A DNA stretch of 64,000 bases from Mycolicibacter nonchromogenicus (GCF_002101775.1 NZ_LQPI01000053.1:1-64000), one strand, 5' to 3'. Shown: positions 36,278 through 46,738, numbered from the stretch's first letter. Notes: generated by a model not told the origin, from the sequence alone. Made by a program: numbers and translations.

Positions 36278-36283
36278 ACTTTG

Positions 36284-37033
36284 TTAACGCGGCATCCGCC
36301 GCCACACCGATTGCGGCAACATCCTCAGCACGGCGAACATCGGGCGCAGCGCCCACGGCACCCATACGGTGCGGCGGCCCCTGCGCAGCGCCCGGTCCGC
36401 CGCGAGCGCCACCTGCTGCGGGGTGCTCGCCAACGGGGCGGGGTCCATTCCGGTGGTCATCCGGCCGATGACGAATCCCGGGCGGACGATCAACAGGTGC
36501 ACACCGGTGCCGTGCAGGGCGTCGGCGAGACCGCTGGCGAAGCCCTCCAGGCCGGCTTTGGCCGACCCATAGACGTAGTTGGCTCGCCGCACCCGCACCC
36601 CCGCCACCGAGGAGAACACCACCATGCGGCCCCGGCCGGCGGTGCGCATCGCCGCGGCCAGGTGGGTGAGCAGACTGATCTGGGCGACGTAGTCGGTGTG
36701 CACGACCGCCACCGCATGGGCAGCATCGGACTCCGCGCGGGCCTGATCACCCAAGACCCCGAAGGCCAGCACGGCGGTGCCGATCGGTCCGTGCTCGGCG
36801 ATCAACGCCGCCACCAGGGGGCCGTGGCCGGTCAGGTCGTCGGCATCGAACTCTTTCACGTGTACCGCGACCGCCCCCGCGTCGCGCACCGCGGCCACTT
36901 CGGCGGCGAGCCGATCGGCGGATCGCGCCGCCAACACGACCGTCGCCCCCGGGGCGAGCTGTCGCGCCAGTTCGACGCCGATCTCACTTCGCCCGCCGAA
37001 AATCACCACCGGGCCGTCCACCGTGTCGTTCAC
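36284..37033 (-). CDS. Short-chain dehydrogenase/reductase (Rv2073c-like)
   Basis: A 249-residue SDR in the position of Rv2073c. The cofactor motif is atypical: [18 protein letters not shown], with GGRSEIG in place of TGxxxGIG, as seen in the DprE2-like subgroup. The catalytic residues are [21 protein letters not shown] (Ser, Tyr-X3-Lys at about residues 140-160). The C-terminus has a hydrophobic segment ([17 protein letters not shown]) that may attach it to the membrane. The substrate is unknown; a sugar-nucleotide or envelope precursor is possible. It is divergent from the Rv2074-like gene. Confidence 0.87.
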   Translation of the reverse strand: MNDTVDGPVVIFGGRSEIGVELARQLAPGATVVLAARSADRLAAEVAAVRDAGAVAVHVKEFDADDLTGHGPLVAALIAEHGPIGTAVLAFGVLGDQARAESDAAHAVAVVHTDYVAQISLLTHLAAAMRTAGRGRMVVFSSVAGVRVRRANYVYGSAKAGLEGFASGLADALHGTGVHLLIVRPGFVIGRMTTGMDPAPLASTPQQVALAADRALRRGRRTVWVPWALRPMFAVLRMLPQSVWRRMPR

Positions 37034-37068
37034 GGCTGAGATTATCGCCTGCGCTAGCGTGTGCGGTG

Positions 37069-37482
37069 ATGGCGAACGCGACGACCCGACTCACCAGTGA
37101 CGCGCTGGCGTTTCTCACCGAACGCCACCTGGCGATGCTGACCACCTTGCGCGCGGACGGTTCTCCGCATGTGGTCGCGGTCGGTTTCACCTTCGACCCG
37201 AAGACTCACATCGCGCGAGTGATCACCACCGGCGGGTCGCAGAAGGCAGTCAACGCCGAGCGGGCCGGAGTCGCCGTCCTGAGTCAAGTCGACGGGGCGC
37301 GCTGGCTCTCGCTGGAGGGAAGCGCCACCGTCAACGACGCCCCCGCAGCGGTGCGCGACGCCGAGCTGCGCTACGCCCAGCGCTACCGCACACCGCGGGT
37401 GAACCCGCAGCGCGTGGTGATCGAAGTCCAGGTGGAGCGGGTGCTGGGTTCTGCCGACCTGCTCGACCGCGGCAACCGCTAG
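37069..37482 (+). CDS. F420-dependent biliverdin reductase-like protein (Rv2074)
   Basis: A 137-residue split beta-barrel protein of the PPOX/FDOR-B class. The N-terminal motif [21 protein letters not shown] and [15 protein letters not shown] match the family. Rv2074 from M. tuberculosis was characterised as an F420H2-dependent biliverdin reductase; orthology here is inferred from sequence pattern and the same divergent neighbour. ATG 37069 or GTG 37066 may be used. The stop codon overlaps that of pepE on the other strand within a CTAG. Confidence 0.85.
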   Translation: MANATTRLTSDALAFLTERHLAMLTTLRADGSPHVVAVGFTFDPKTHIARVITTGGSQKAVNAERAGVAVLSQVDGARWLSLEGSATVNDAPAAVRDAELRYAQRYRTPRVNPQRVVIEVQVERVLGSADLLDRGNR

Positions 37483-38621
37483 TCAGCCGACTCCGTCACC
37501 GGCACCACCACCAGGTCGTGCGGCCGGCTGTTCAGTGATTCCGCGCCGTCGGCGGTGACGATCACGATGTCTTCGATGCGGGCGCCCCACTTGCCGGGAA
37601 AGTAGATGCCGGGCTCGACCGAGAACGCCATCCCGGCCCGCAGCGGCTCGTCATTGCCGGCAACGATGTAAGGCTCCTCGTGCACCGACAGGCCGATGCC
37701 GTGCCCGGTGCGGTGCACGAAGTAGTCGGCCAGGCCGGCCTCGGCCAGCACGTCGCGAGCCGCCGCGTCGACCTGCTGTGCCGTCACCCCCGGGCGAACA
37801 CTGGCCACCGCGACACGCTGCGCCTCATGTAACACCGAATAATGTTGCACAACATCGGGATTCGGCTCCCCCAGGCTGTACGTTCGAGTCGAGTCGGAGT
37901 TGTAGCCCGGCTCCACCGGCCCGCCGATGTCGACGACCACGATGTCACCGGCCTGCAGCACCCGCTCGGAGCATTCGTGGTGCGGGTCGGCGCCGTGCGG
38001 GCCCGAACCCACGATGACGAAGGCCGCCTCCGTATGCCCTTCGGCCACGATCGCCGCGGTGATGTCGGCGGCGACGTCGGCCTCGGTGCGGCCCGGAACC
38101 AGGAACTCCGGCACCCGGGCGTGCACCCGGTCGATCGCCGCGCCGGCCCTGCGCAGCGCGTCGATCTCGCTGGGGTCCTTGATCATTCGCAGATCACGAA
38201 GGACGCCAGTTGCCAAAACGGGCGTCGTGCCGAGCACATCGGCCAGTGGCAACAGATGCAGTGCCGGCATCGAGTCGGTGACCGCGACCGCCGCCGAGGC
38301 TGTCCCCAGCGCCTCACCCACCATGCGATAGGGATCCTCGCCGTCTACCCAGTCCCGCACCGCCACCCCCAGATCGGCCACCGCGGATTCGCGCAGCGCC
38401 GCCAACTCCAGTCGCGGCACCACCATGGTGGGTGTGCCCGAGGCCGGCAGCACCAGCGCGGTGAGCCGCTCGAAAGTCTGGGCACGCGATCCGATCAGGT
38501 AGCGCAGGTCGTACCCGGGGGTGATCACCAGGCCGGCCAGGCCGGCGTTCCCGGCGGCATCGGCCGCGGCGGTCAGTCGGTGGGCATAGACACTGCTTTC
38601 GAACCGGGAAGTCACGCACAT
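37479..38621 (-). CDS. pepE: Xaa-Pro dipeptidase/aminopeptidase PepE
   Basis: A 380-residue M24 metallopeptidase (Rv2089c). The N-terminal creatinase-like domain includes [16 protein letters not shown]. The C-terminal pita-bread fold has the dinuclear metal ligands: Asp in [13 protein letters not shown], Asp in YNSDSTRTY, His in [16 protein letters not shown], Glu in [12 protein letters not shown] and Glu in [10 protein letters not shown]. It cleaves peptides with proline at the second position in the cytoplasm. ATG 38621 or GTG 38615 is the probable start. It is divergent from the exonuclease gene by 32 bp. Confidence 0.94.
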   Translation of the reverse strand: MCVTSRFESSVYAHRLTAAADAAGNAGLAGLVITPGYDLRYLIGSRAQTFERLTALVLPASGTPTMVVPRLELAALRESAVADLGVAVRDWVDGEDPYRMVGEALGTASAAVAVTDSMPALHLLPLADVLGTTPVLATGVLRDLRMIKDPSEIDALRRAGAAIDRVHARVPEFLVPGRTEADVAADITAAIVAEGHTEAAFVIVGSGPHGADPHHECSERVLQAGDIVVVDIGGPVEPGYNSDSTRTYSLGEPNPDVVQHYSVLHEAQRVAVASVRPGVTAQQVDAAARDVLAEAGLADYFVHRTGHGIGLSVHEEPYIVAGNDEPLRAGMAFSVEPGIYFPGKWGARIEDIVIVTADGAESLNSRPHDLVVVPVTESAD

Positions 38622-38653
38622 CAGGCTATCGGGCGGCAAATAGGCTGGCACCC

Positions 38654-39607
38654 ATGACTGCTCCGGTGTTGCTTCTCGACGGTGCCAGCATGTGGTTCCG
38701 CTCCTACTTCGGGGTACCGTCCTCGATCACCGCACCCGACGGCCGGCCGGTCAATGCGGTGCGGGGCTTCTTCGACTCGGTGGCCACGCTGATCACCCGC
38801 CAGCGTCCCGGACGGCTGGTGGTCTGCCTGGACCTGGACTGGCGGCCCCAGTGGCGAGTGGACCTCATCCCCTCCTACAAGGCCCACCGCGTGGCCGAGG
38901 AGGTGCCCGACGATTCCGACGTCGAAGAGGTGCCCGACGAGCTGAGCCCTCAGGTGGAGATGATCGCCGAGCTGCTCGACGCGTTCGGCATCACCACCGG
39001 CGGGGCGCCCGACTTCGAGGCCGATGACGTACTGGGCACCTTGGCCGCCGCCGAACGCCGCGATCCGGTGATCGTCGTCAGCGGCGACCGCGACCTGCTG
39101 CAGGTGGTCGCCGATGAGCCCGTCGCCGTGTCGGTGCTCTATCTGGGGCAGGGTCTGGCCAAAGCGACACTGTTCGGCCCGGACGAGGTGGCGCAGCGTT
39201 ACCGGCTGCCGGCCGAGCGGGCCGGCGCTGCCTACGCCGAAATGGCGTTGTTGCGCGGTGATCCCTCCGACGGGCTGCCGGGGGTGGCCGGGATCGGGGA
39301 AAAGACGGCGGCGGGTCTGCTGACCCAGTACGGCTCGCTGGCGGCGGTGCTGGCCGCCGCCGCCGACCCGGGATCGCCGATGGCCAAAGGAGTTCGGGCC
39401 AAGCTGCTGGCCGGGCAGGACTACATCGAGGCCGCCGAGCGGGTGGTGCGGGTGGCCACCGATGCCCCGGTCGCCCTGTCGACGCCGTCGGACACCCTGC
39501 CCCGGGTGGCCGCCGACCCGGCCCGCGTCGCCGAGCTGGCCGGGCGACTCGGTGTCGCGTCCCCGATTACTCGGCTGCAGCGGGCGCTCGACACGCTGCC
39601 TGACTAG
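38654..39607 (+). CDS. 5'-3' exonuclease (PolA N-terminal domain-like)
   Basis: A 317-residue stand-alone FEN/5'-3' exonuclease (Rv2090). Metal-binding acidic motifs: [15 protein letters not shown] at the N-terminus, [26 protein letters not shown] and [14 protein letters not shown]. The helix-hairpin-helix DNA-binding motif is [22 protein letters not shown] at about residues 205-226. It probably removes flaps or RNA primers during repair. Converges with the DUF4333 gene. Confidence 0.93.
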   Translation: MTAPVLLLDGASMWFRSYFGVPSSITAPDGRPVNAVRGFFDSVATLITRQRPGRLVVCLDLDWRPQWRVDLIPSYKAHRVAEEVPDDSDVEEVPDELSPQVEMIAELLDAFGITTGGAPDFEADDVLGTLAAAERRDPVIVVSGDRDLLQVVADEPVAVSVLYLGQGLAKATLFGPDEVAQRYRLPAERAGAAYAEMALLRGDPSDGLPGVAGIGEKTAAGLLTQYGSLAAVLAAAADPGSPMAKGVRAKLLAGQDYIEAAERVVRVATDAPVALSTPSDTLPRVAADPARVAELAGRLGVASPITRLQRALDTLPD

Positions 39608-39621
39608 CTGGCCTGAACGGA

Positions 39622-40362
39622 CTACTTGGGCCGGCCGACCTCGTAGGTGCCCGAGTTGTCCTGGAAGGTGACGGTCACCTGACGCTTGGTCCCGTCGATG
39701 CTGACCTCGCAGTTGAAGGTGTCGCCCTGCTTGACCACCGGGCTCTGCCCGTTGTTGCAGCGGACGTCCTTGACATTCTTGGCGCCGTAGCCGTTGGTCT
39801 GGTCGGCCAGGATCTGCTGCACGCCTTCCTGCGCCTTGTCGATGTCGAGCTTGGTGGTCACGAAGAAACCGGGCTTCCAGAAGCCCAGCACCAGCACCGC
39901 CAGGACGATGATGCCCACGGTGCCGGCGAGCACAGAGCTGACCAGACTCGACGGGCGCTTGGTCTCGGTGCCCGGACCGGGGTACTGGGCCGGCTGACCG
40001 TACGGCGACGGCTGCCCGTACTGACCGGGCTGGCCGTACTGACCCGGCTGGCCGTACTGACCCGGCTGGCCGTACTGACCGGGCTGGCCGTACTGACCGG
40101 GCTGGCCGTACTGACCCGGCTGGCCGTACGGCGACGGCTGACCGTACTGCTCGGGCTGCGGGTAACCGGGGTATTGCTGCGGCGCCGAAGGATATGCGCC
40201 CTGCTGGGGGTATTGGGGGTACTGCTGCGGCGTGTAGGCCGGGGGCTGCCACTGCTGCTCGGCGCCCGGCACGGGACCCTGTCCGGTGCCCTGGTCCTCG
40301 GGCTGACCGGGCTGCTGAGGCTGCCACGGCTGCGTCGGGTCGTATCCCTGCGGTCCGCTCAT
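39622..40362 (-). CDS. DUF4333 membrane protein with Tyr-Gly-Gln-Pro repeats
   Basis: A 246-residue protein in the Rv2091c position. Residues 1 to about 135 are a low-complexity cytosolic region rich in Pro, Gln, Gly and Tyr, with six nearly perfect copies of a YGQPGQ hexapeptide. One transmembrane helix follows ([21 protein letters not shown]). The external domain of about 90 residues is DUF4333, with two Cys (DVRCNNG and FNCEV) likely to form a disulfide. The function is unknown. The disordered repeat region could mediate condensate or scaffold interactions, which is speculation. Confidence 0.88.
   Translation of the reverse strand: MSGPQGYDPTQPWQPQQPGQPEDQGTGQGPVPGAEQQWQPPAYTPQQYPQYPQQGAYPSAPQQYPGYPQPEQYGQPSPYGQPGQYGQPGQYGQPGQYGQPGQYGQPGQYGQPGQYGQPSPYGQPAQYPGPGTETKRPSSLVSSVLAGTVGIIVLAVLVLGFWKPGFFVTTKLDIDKAQEGVQQILADQTNGYGAKNVKDVRCNNGQSPVVKQGDTFNCEVSIDGTKRQVTVTFQDNSGTYEVGRPK
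40021..40128. repeat. Six 18-bp tandem repeats inside the DUF4333 gene
   Basis: Six consecutive 18-bp units CTGACC(G/C)GGCTGGCCGTA, differing only at one third-codon position, with diverged units on each side. They encode the YGQPGQ repeats and are expected to vary in copy number between strains. Confidence 0.92.
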
Positions 40363-40435
40363 CGTTGTTCCTCAAGTCCTCTCACATAGCGGGTGCTGAT
40401 CACCGCCGGCTCTCCACCGTAGCGCCCGGACCAGC

Positions 40436-43249
40436 CTACCCGGCGTCAACGGCGACGACCCCGCGCAAAACCGTGTCGATCGCCTGTTTTGCTGTGGCAC
40501 GCAACTCGGGACTGGGTGCGGCATTGCGCAACTGATCCAGCAGGTCGAGCACTTGACGGCACCAGCGCACGAAATCGCCCGCCGACAACGGTGTGCCCCC
40601 GCCGGCCGCATCGGAAGCCGCCAGTGCCGAGGCCAGATCGCCGCTGCGCGCCCACCGGTAGACCGCGGCGACAAACCCGTCGTCGGGTTCCCGGGTCGGG
40701 TTGATGCCGTGCCGGCGCTCGTCGGCTCGCAACGCCGACGAGAGCTTGCGGGTCTGCTGCAGTGCCCGGCGCACCGCCTCGGTGGGCGCCTGCAAAGTCG
40801 GCGGGCCACCGGGGCCGTCAGTGCCGCGCGTCTCGTAGAGCACCGCAGAGACCACCGCAGCCAATTCCGGCGGCTTGAGGCCCTCCCACGCGCCGGTGCG
40901 CAGGCACTCGGCAACCAGAAGGTCGCTCTCGCTGTAGATCCGAGCCAGCATCCTGCCGTCCTCGGTGACGCGGGGATCACCATCGGCCGGGGTGATCGCG
41001 TCGGTGCCTTCGCCGGCCCGGATGAAGCCGCGTTCGGTCAGCAGGCCGACGATGCGGTCGAAGGTGCGTGCCAGCGAGTTGGTGGCCGCCTCGACTTTCC
41101 TGCGCAACTGCGCATTGTCGGCTTCCACTCGCAGGTAGCGCTCGGCGAGGCGCACCTGGGCTTCGCGATCGGGGGCGTCGTGGACGGGATGGTCACGCAT
41201 GCGCTGGCGCAGCGCGGTCAGCTCCGGATCCGCCGGAGCGTCATCTGCGTCGCCGCGGCGGCGCCGCCCGCTGGGAACGTCCAGGCCTGCAGCCGCGGAG
41301 CGCAGTGCCGAGGCCAGGTCGCGGCGAACGCGCGGCTGGCGGTGCTCCACCCGCTTGGGCAGGCTCATGGTGCCGATCGGCGGGACGGCACCCGAATAGT
41401 CCGCCGTGGAGATGCGGCCGGCCCAGCGATGCTCGGTGAGCACCAGTGGGCGTGGTTCATCGGAATCCCGATCGGCCTGCAGCACCACCGCCAGTCCGCC
41501 GCGACGGCCATGGCTGAGGTTGATGATGTCGCCGCGGCGCAGCGCCGCCAGTGCGTCACTGGCGGCGCGACGGCGTTGCAGCCGCGAGGCCCGCGCCTGG
41601 GCGCGTTCACGTTCGGAGATCTTCGCCCGCAACCGGGCGTAGTCGAGCACTGCCGAGTCGCGCCCACCGAACTCGGCGGCGATCTCGTCGAGGGTGCGTT
41701 CACCGCGCTCGGCGCTGCGCACCAGTCCGACCACAGAGCGGTCGGCCTGGTATTGCGCGAACGACTGCTCCAGCAGCTGGTGGGCCTGCTCGGGTCCCAT
41801 GTGCTGCACCAGGTTGATCGTCATGTTGTAGGACGGCGCGAAGGAGCTGCGCAGCGGGAACGTGCGCGTGGATGCCAGTCCGGCTACCTGGTCGGGGTCG
41901 GCGGTGCTCTCCCCCGGGTGCCACAGCACCACCGCGTGGCCTTCGATGTCGATGCCGCGCCGGCCGGCCCGGCCGGTCAGCTGGGTGTACTCCCCCGGTG
42001 TGAGCGCGGCGTGCTGCTCACCGTTGAACTTCACCAGCCTCTCGAGCACCACGGTGCGGGCCGGCATGTTGATCCCGAGCGCCAGCGTTTCGGTGGCGAA
42101 CACGGCTTTGACCAAGCCCGCGGCGAACAGTTCCTCGACGGTGTGGCGAAACACCGGCAGCAGCCCGGCGTGGTGGCCGGCCAAGCCCCGCAACAGCCCC
42201 TCGCGCCATTCGTAGTAGCCCAGCACGTCCAGGTCGTCGTCGGCCAGATCGCCGCAGCGGTGGTCGATCACCTCGGCGATGCGGGCCCGTTCGGATTCGG
42301 TGGTCAGCCGCAGGGGCGAGCGCAGGCACTGCTTGACCGCAGCGTCGCAGCCGGCCCGGGAGAACACGAAGGTGATCGCCGGCAGCAGACCCGCGGACTC
42401 CAGGACCGCGATCACGTCCGGGCGCATCGGCGGGCGATAGGTCGGCCGATCTGTGCGGCCGGTGCCACCGCGCCGCGGGCGCCGGTCGCTGCCCCAATCG
42501 GTGAGCCGGTCGGCTTCGCGGCGATGGGCGATGTGGCGCAGCAGCTGCGGGTCCACCCGCGGCCGGCCCCCCGCGGCGCCGGCACCCGAATCCGGCCGGG
42601 TCTCAAACAGATCGAAGAGCCGCCGACCGACCATCATGTGCTGCCACAGCGGTACCGGGCGATGTTCGTCGACCACGACAGCGGTGTCGCCGCGCACCGT
42701 TTGGATCCAGCCGCCGAATTCCTCGGCGTTGCTGACCGTCGCCGAGAGGCTGACCAGCCGCACCTCTTCGGGCAGGTGCAGGATGACCTCCTCCCACACC
42801 GCGCCGCGCATCCGGTCCGCCAGGAAGTGCACCTCGTCCATGACGACGTGGGAAAGACCATGCAGTGCTGAAGAATTCGCGTACAGCATGTTGCGCAGCA
42901 CCTCGGTGGTCATCACCACCACCGGTGCATTCGAGTTGATCGACAGGTCACCGGTCAGAAGGCCCACCCGATCTTTGCCGTTCCGGGCCACCAGGTCGGT
43001 GTGCTTCTGGTTGCTCAGCGCCTTGATCGGCGTGGTGTAGAAGCACTTCCCGCCACCGGCCAGGGCGAGGTGCACCGCGAACTCGCCGACGACGGTCTTG
43101 CCCGCGCCGGTGGGAGCACACACCAGCACACCCCGGCCGTCCTGCAGGGCCTCGCAGGCCCGACGCTGGAAACCGTCCAGTCCGAACGGCAATTCGGCGA
43201 TGAAGCGACTCAGCTCGGTCTGTCCGGGCGTCTCCGGCGGACTACTCAT
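40436..43249 (-). CDS. helY: Ski2-like DEVH-box RNA helicase HelY
   Basis: A 937-residue ATP-dependent helicase (Rv2092c), related to yeast Mtr4/Ski2. Motif I is [14 protein letters not shown] (about residues 44-57), motif [14 protein letters not shown], motif [15 protein letters not shown] and motif [16 protein letters not shown]. The C-terminal half holds the arch-like and DSHCT-type regions. It probably unwinds structured RNA with degradative nucleases. The ATG overlaps the tatC stop by 8 bp (ATGAGTAG), coupling it to the tat genes. Confidence 0.96.
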   Translation of the reverse strand: MSSPPETPGQTELSRFIAELPFGLDGFQRRACEALQDGRGVLVCAPTGAGKTVVGEFAVHLALAGGGKCFYTTPIKALSNQKHTDLVARNGKDRVGLLTGDLSINSNAPVVVMTTEVLRNMLYANSSALHGLSHVVMDEVHFLADRMRGAVWEEVILHLPEEVRLVSLSATVSNAEEFGGWIQTVRGDTAVVVDEHRPVPLWQHMMVGRRLFDLFETRPDSGAGAAGGRPRVDPQLLRHIAHRREADRLTDWGSDRRPRRGGTGRTDRPTYRPPMRPDVIAVLESAGLLPAITFVFSRAGCDAAVKQCLRSPLRLTTESERARIAEVIDHRCGDLADDDLDVLGYYEWREGLLRGLAGHHAGLLPVFRHTVEELFAAGLVKAVFATETLALGINMPARTVVLERLVKFNGEQHAALTPGEYTQLTGRAGRRGIDIEGHAVVLWHPGESTADPDQVAGLASTRTFPLRSSFAPSYNMTINLVQHMGPEQAHQLLEQSFAQYQADRSVVGLVRSAERGERTLDEIAAEFGGRDSAVLDYARLRAKISERERAQARASRLQRRRAASDALAALRRGDIINLSHGRRGGLAVVLQADRDSDEPRPLVLTEHRWAGRISTADYSGAVPPIGTMSLPKRVEHRQPRVRRDLASALRSAAAGLDVPSGRRRRGDADDAPADPELTALRQRMRDHPVHDAPDREAQVRLAERYLRVEADNAQLRRKVEAATNSLARTFDRIVGLLTERGFIRAGEGTDAITPADGDPRVTEDGRMLARIYSESDLLVAECLRTGAWEGLKPPELAAVVSAVLYETRGTDGPGGPPTLQAPTEAVRRALQQTRKLSSALRADERRHGINPTREPDDGFVAAVYRWARSGDLASALAASDAAGGGTPLSAGDFVRWCRQVLDLLDQLRNAAPSPELRATAKQAIDTVLRGVVAVDAG

Positions 43250-44150
43250 GCGGCGCGGTGACCGGGGTGGGCGCCTCGAGGGGCGAGGCTTGGTCGTCGG
43301 ACAGCGCGGTGGCCGACTCCCGCTTGGCTTTGCGCTTGTCGTGCAACCGGGCGATCTGGATGGCGAACTCCTGCAGCAGGCTCAGCGTGCAGCCCAGCAC
43401 GATCATCGAGAACGGGTCCGAGCCCGGGGTGAAGAACGCGGCGAACACGAACATCGCGAAGATCAGCCCGCGGCGCCACTCCTTGAGCCGCTCGTAGCTG
43501 ATCACGCCGACCATGTTGAGCATCACGATCAGCAGCGGGAACTCGAAGCTGATCCCGAAAACCACCAGCAAATTGAGTAGGAACCCGAAATAGCGATCGC
43601 CCGATAGAGCGGTCACCTGGACGTCGCTGCCGACGGTCAGCAGGAATCCGAGCGCCTTGGACAGCACCAGGTAGGCCAGGATGGCGCCGGTGACGAACAG
43701 CATGGCCGCCGAGACGACGAACGCCACCGCGAAGCGCCGCTCCTTGCGGTACAGGCCCGGGGTGATGAACGCCCACAGTTGGTAGAACCAGACCGGGCAG
43801 GCCAGCACGATTCCGGCGGCCAGTCCCACCTTGAGTCGCAGCATGAACTGGTCGAACGGCGCGGTCGCCAGCAACCGGCACTGCCCGTCGTGAGCGATCT
43901 CCGCCCGCGACGAGGCCGGCAGCTCGCAGTAGGGATGACGCAGCCACTCGCCGAGGCTGTCCAGCCCGAAGAGCGGCTGGGTGTACCAGATGAAACCGAC
44001 GATCGTGGTGAGCACGATCGCTGCCATGGAGATCAGCAACCGGGTGCGTAGCTCCCGCAGGTGATCGACGAGCGACATCGTCCCGTCGGGATTCGTGCGG
44101 CTACGCCGCTGACGGGGGTCGAGCCGCCGCAGAAATCCGAGCGTGCGCAC
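43242..44150 (-). CDS. tatC: Sec-independent protein translocase TatC
   Basis: A 302-residue polytopic protein (Rv2093c) and core receptor of the Tat pathway. It has the N-terminal [15 protein letters not shown] signature, six helices and the conserved Glu in the first periplasmic region. The segment [18 protein letters not shown] includes the invariant FExP motif. The C-terminal 35 residues are cytosolic and charged. Start GTG 44150. It pairs with TatA from the gene 39 bp upstream and exports folded proteins with twin-arginine signals. Confidence 0.97.
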   Translation of the reverse strand: MRTLGFLRRLDPRQRRSRTNPDGTMSLVDHLRELRTRLLISMAAIVLTTIVGFIWYTQPLFGLDSLGEWLRHPYCELPASSRAEIAHDGQCRLLATAPFDQFMLRLKVGLAAGIVLACPVWFYQLWAFITPGLYRKERRFAVAFVVSAAMLFVTGAILAYLVLSKALGFLLTVGSDVQVTALSGDRYFGFLLNLLVVFGISFEFPLLIVMLNMVGVISYERLKEWRRGLIFAMFVFAAFFTPGSDPFSMIVLGCTLSLLQEFAIQIARLHDKRKAKRESATALSDDQASPLEAPTPVTAPHE

Positions 44151-44189
44151 AGTCGAATGGGGCGCGGTCGCCGCGACGGCGGGACCGGG

Positions 44190-44420
44190 TTACGCCGACT
44201 GGCCGCCGGCTGCCGGCGGATCGACCCGCTCGGACGCGACGGTGGTCGAGGTGGCAGTCGAATCCGGCTTGTTCTCGTTCTGCAGCTCGCGGACCTCGGA
44301 CTTGAAGATGCGCAGCGACTTGCCGAGCGAGCGTGCCGCATCGGGCAGTCGCTTGGCGCCGAAAAGAATGATCACGGCGACGGCGAGGATCGCCAGGTGC
44401 GACGGTCCTAAAGCGTTCAC
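44190..44420 (-). CDS. tatA: Sec-independent protein translocase TatA
   Basis: A 76-residue pore-forming Tat subunit (Rv2094c). The short N-terminal helix HLAILAVAVIILFGAKRLPDAARSLGKSLRIFKSEV has the diagnostic FG-X-KRLP hinge and the amphipathic helix. The C-terminus is acidic and disordered. Start GTG 44420. It lies upstream of tatC and downstream of two tandem palindromic repeats that separate it from the paf genes. Confidence 0.96.
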   Translation of the reverse strand: MNALGPSHLAILAVAVIILFGAKRLPDAARSLGKSLRIFKSEVRELQNENKPDSTATSTTVASERVDPPAAGGQSA

Positions 44421-44466
44421 TTTGGTTACCTCCAGACGTCGCCACGATGCTACCGCAGCTCGGGGG

Positions 44467-44570
44467 CCCGGCGGTTCAGCGAGGCTCGACGAAGGAGAGC
44501 CGGAGCTGGAACCGCCGCATGAACCGGGCGGTTCAGCGAGGCTCGACGAAGGAGAGCCGAAGCTGGAACT
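44467..44570. repeat. Tandem ~55-bp palindromic repeats, locus 2
   Basis: One full unit (44467-44520) and one cut short (44521-44570). The outer arms GGCGGTTCAGC and GCTGGAACCGCC pair with one bulge; the inner arms are GGCTC and GAGCC around GACGAAGGA. The inner pair differs from the GCCTC/GAGGC of the other loci in a compensatory way. The last unit stops at the stop codon of the DUF2510 gene, upstream of tatA. Confidence 0.9.
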
Positions 44571-44799
44571 AACCCGGTGGGGCGTCCCGCGGCCGGGTCT
44601 CGTCGGTCCAGCTCTGGCCGTCGAAGTAGCGCAGCTGCTCGGCGTCAGACGGATCGGGATACCAGTCCGGAATCACGGGCAGCTGCTCAGCGCGCGTCAC
44701 TCTGGCCTTGACCAGAAAAACGATGGCCACCACGATTCCCACCATCACGGCCAGAAAGACGAGGTCGGCCACGAGGGTTCCGGCGGTGTAGGCCGTCAC
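44569..44799 (-). CDS. DUF2510-containing small membrane protein
   Basis: A 76-residue protein with one N-terminal helix (LVADLVFLAVMVGIVVAIVFLV), followed by a short DUF2510 motif: PDWYPDPSDAEQLRYFDGQ then WTDETRP. DUF2510 is a tiny Trp-rich module of unknown function common in actinobacterial membrane proteins. The GTG overlaps the pafC stop (GTGA), so it is part of the pafBC operon. I do not recall a gene here in M. tuberculosis, where pafC is followed by tatA. Confidence 0.85.
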   Translation of the reverse strand: MTAYTAGTLVADLVFLAVMVGIVVAIVFLVKARVTRAEQLPVIPDWYPDPSDAEQLRYFDGQSWTDETRPRDAPPG

Positions 44800-45743
44800 G
44801 GGCTGACCTCATACATCGCCAGTGCGGCGGTTGACGCCTCACGCAGCCCGGTGACGACCGATTCCGGCGAGATCACCTGCACTTCATCGCCCATACCCAG
44901 CAGCAGCCGGATCAGCCACTCATCGGAGGCGTAGGTCAGACGGGCTTCGCGCCAGCCATCGGCGAGCTCGCTGAGATCCTGCATCGGGTAGTACTCGAAC
45001 ATCCACGCCGCCGACGGCGCCACCCGCACGATGGCGACCGGCAGCGACGGGTCGGCATCGAAGAGCGAGGTGTCGGTTTCGGCCTGCAGCGCCGGCTCCG
45101 GCGGTGCCGACGGCTCGTCGAGCAGTCGGACGTCGTCAATGCGGTCGAACCGGAACAACCGCACGCCCTGGGAGTCGCGGCACCACGCCTCCAGGTAACT
45201 GTGTGCGCCGATCAACACCACCCGGATCGGGTCCACGACCCGATGCGACATGCTGTCGCGGGACGCCGCGTAGTAGTCGATTGCCAGCGCTCGGTGCTGC
45301 TGGACGCCGTCGCGGACCAGGTCGGCGGCCGACGGGTCGTGGGTGACTGAGACGGGCCCTGCCGGTGCTGCGGCGCCGGCGGCCTCCTCGATCTTGGCGA
45401 TCGCACTGCGGGCGGCCCGTGGGTCGACGATGCCGGGCATGTCGACCAGGGTGCGCAACGCCATCAGCAGGACCGTGGCCTCCCGCGACGTCAGCCGCAG
45501 TGGCCGATCGACTCCGGCAGATTGGAACACGTCCAGACGGTCCTCATAGAACGTCACGTCGATCAGATCGCCGGGGTCGTAGCCGGGCAGGCCGCACACG
45601 GCCAACTGCTCCAGGTCGCTCTGCAGCTGGCTGAGGCTCACGCCGAGTTCGGCGGCGGCCTGCTTCTTGGTGATCCCGGGGCGGGCCTGCAGGTACGGCA
45701 CCATGTTCAGTAGCCGCACCAGGCGTTTCGACAGCTGGGTCAC
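44796..45743 (-). CDS. pafC: WYL-domain transcriptional activator PafC
   Basis: A 315-residue protein (Rv2095c) with an N-terminal winged helix (LVRLLNMVPYLQARPGITKKQAAAELGV) and a WYL domain at about residues 140-220 (YYAASRDSMSHRVVDPIRV then YLEAWCRDSQGVRLFRFDRI). With PafB it forms the heterodimer that activates the main RecA-independent DNA-damage response in mycobacteria. GTG 45743 overlaps the pafB stop (GTGA), as expected for obligate partners. Confidence 0.96.
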   Translation of the reverse strand: MTQLSKRLVRLLNMVPYLQARPGITKKQAAAELGVSLSQLQSDLEQLAVCGLPGYDPGDLIDVTFYEDRLDVFQSAGVDRPLRLTSREATVLLMALRTLVDMPGIVDPRAARSAIAKIEEAAGAAAPAGPVSVTHDPSAADLVRDGVQQHRALAIDYYAASRDSMSHRVVDPIRVVLIGAHSYLEAWCRDSQGVRLFRFDRIDDVRLLDEPSAPPEPALQAETDTSLFDADPSLPVAIVRVAPSAAWMFEYYPMQDLSELADGWREARLTYASDEWLIRLLLGMGDEVQVISPESVVTGLREASTAALAMYEVSP

Positions 45744-46738
45744 ACCGGCACCTCCCCCGCGCGGGCGCTCAGGCGCGCCACCACGTCGTCACGTAGGGAC
45801 GGCGGGTCCAGGACAACGGCATCAGCCCCGTAACCGGCGATCTCCCTGGCCAACCGGTCATAGGTTCCGATGTCGACGCCGATGATGTCGCCGTCACGGC
45901 CGGTGAGTGTCTGGCGGGCCAGCACGGTGCCGGCCCGGCGCAGCGCCACGGCCCGGCCATCGGCGACCCAGATGCGTGCCTGCAGCCCGCTGGGCGCATC
46001 GCCGACGGCCTCGGCGACGATCGCGCGCAGGTCGGCGTCGTCGGGCCGGGTGACGGCGCCGGCCGGCCCGATCGGCCGAACGTCCGGGCCGATCCTCGAC
46101 ATCCGGAAGGTGCGTACCGCGTTGCGGTCGCGATCGTGGCCGACCACGTACCAGCGGCCGGTGTGGGTGACCACGCCCCACGGTTCGAGGGTGCGGGTGA
46201 CGTAGGGCTCGACCGGTGAGGGGCGGTGCTCGAACTGCACAGCCTGTCCCGCCTGGACGGCATCCATCAGCGCGCCCAGCGCCGGTTCGGCCCGGTGTAT
46301 TCCCGGCAGCGCTGTCGGCGGCGCCACCAGCACGTCGGCCTGCTTCGCGTCCACGTCGATACCGGCGGCATGAAGTTTGGCGACGGCGCCCTCGGCGTTG
46401 GCGCGCAGCTCCGGTGACTGCCACAGCTGAACCGCGATCGCCACCGCGGCGGCCTCTTCGCGGGTCAGGTCGATGGCCGGCAGGGCGTAGGCGTCGGGGT
46501 TGATCCGGTATCCCTCCACCGTCTCGAACGCCGACACCTTGCCGGTCTCCAGCGGAATGCCGAGGTCCCGCAGCTCGTTCTTGTCACGCTCGAACATCCG
46601 GGAGAACGCCTCGTCGCTGGGGCTTTCGCCGTAGCCCTTCACGGTGGCGCGGATCTTCTCCGCGGTCAGATAGCGGCGGGTGGCCAGCAACGCGATGACG
46701 AGATTGAGTAGTCGCTCGACCTTCGCAGTTGGTGCCAT
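45740..46738 (-). CDS. pafB: WYL-domain transcriptional activator PafB
   Basis: A 332-residue protein (same length as Rv2096c). N-terminal winged helix VERLLNLVIALLATRRYLTAEKIRATVKGY; WYL domain with FEHRPSPVEPYVTRTLEPWGVV and WYVVGHDRDRNAVRTFRMSRI. It acts with PafC on DNA-damage promoters; despite the name it is not needed for pupylation. ATG 46738 is chosen since the longer frame would read through the intergenic region to pafA. The 59-bp gap from pafA suggests co-transcription. Confidence 0.96.
   Translation of the reverse strand: MAPTAKVERLLNLVIALLATRRYLTAEKIRATVKGYGESPSDEAFSRMFERDKNELRDLGIPLETGKVSAFETVEGYRINPDAYALPAIDLTREEAAAVAIAVQLWQSPELRANAEGAVAKLHAAGIDVDAKQADVLVAPPTALPGIHRAEPALGALMDAVQAGQAVQFEHRPSPVEPYVTRTLEPWGVVTHTGRWYVVGHDRDRNAVRTFRMSRIGPDVRPIGPAGAVTRPDDADLRAIVAEAVGDAPSGLQARIWVADGRAVALRRAGTVLARQTLTGRDGDIIGVDIGTYDRLAREIAGYGADAVVLDPPSLRDDVVARLSARAGEVPV

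Noticed and set aside
36200..36280. Complete tRNA gene
   Set aside because: Only a T-arm and acceptor-like 3' end are present; no pairing 5' acceptor strand or anticodon arm can be formed upstream.
35821..36283. Intact prophage
   Set aside because: No integrase, terminase, capsid or tail gene is found nearby; only one repressor-like gene is present.
40021..40128. CRISPR array
   Set aside because: The 18-bp units are contiguous without spacers, are in frame and encode a peptide repeat.
40553..42871. Long plus-strand open frame of about 772 codons
   Set aside because: It is antisense to helY, which has complete helicase motifs; it has no recognisable domain.
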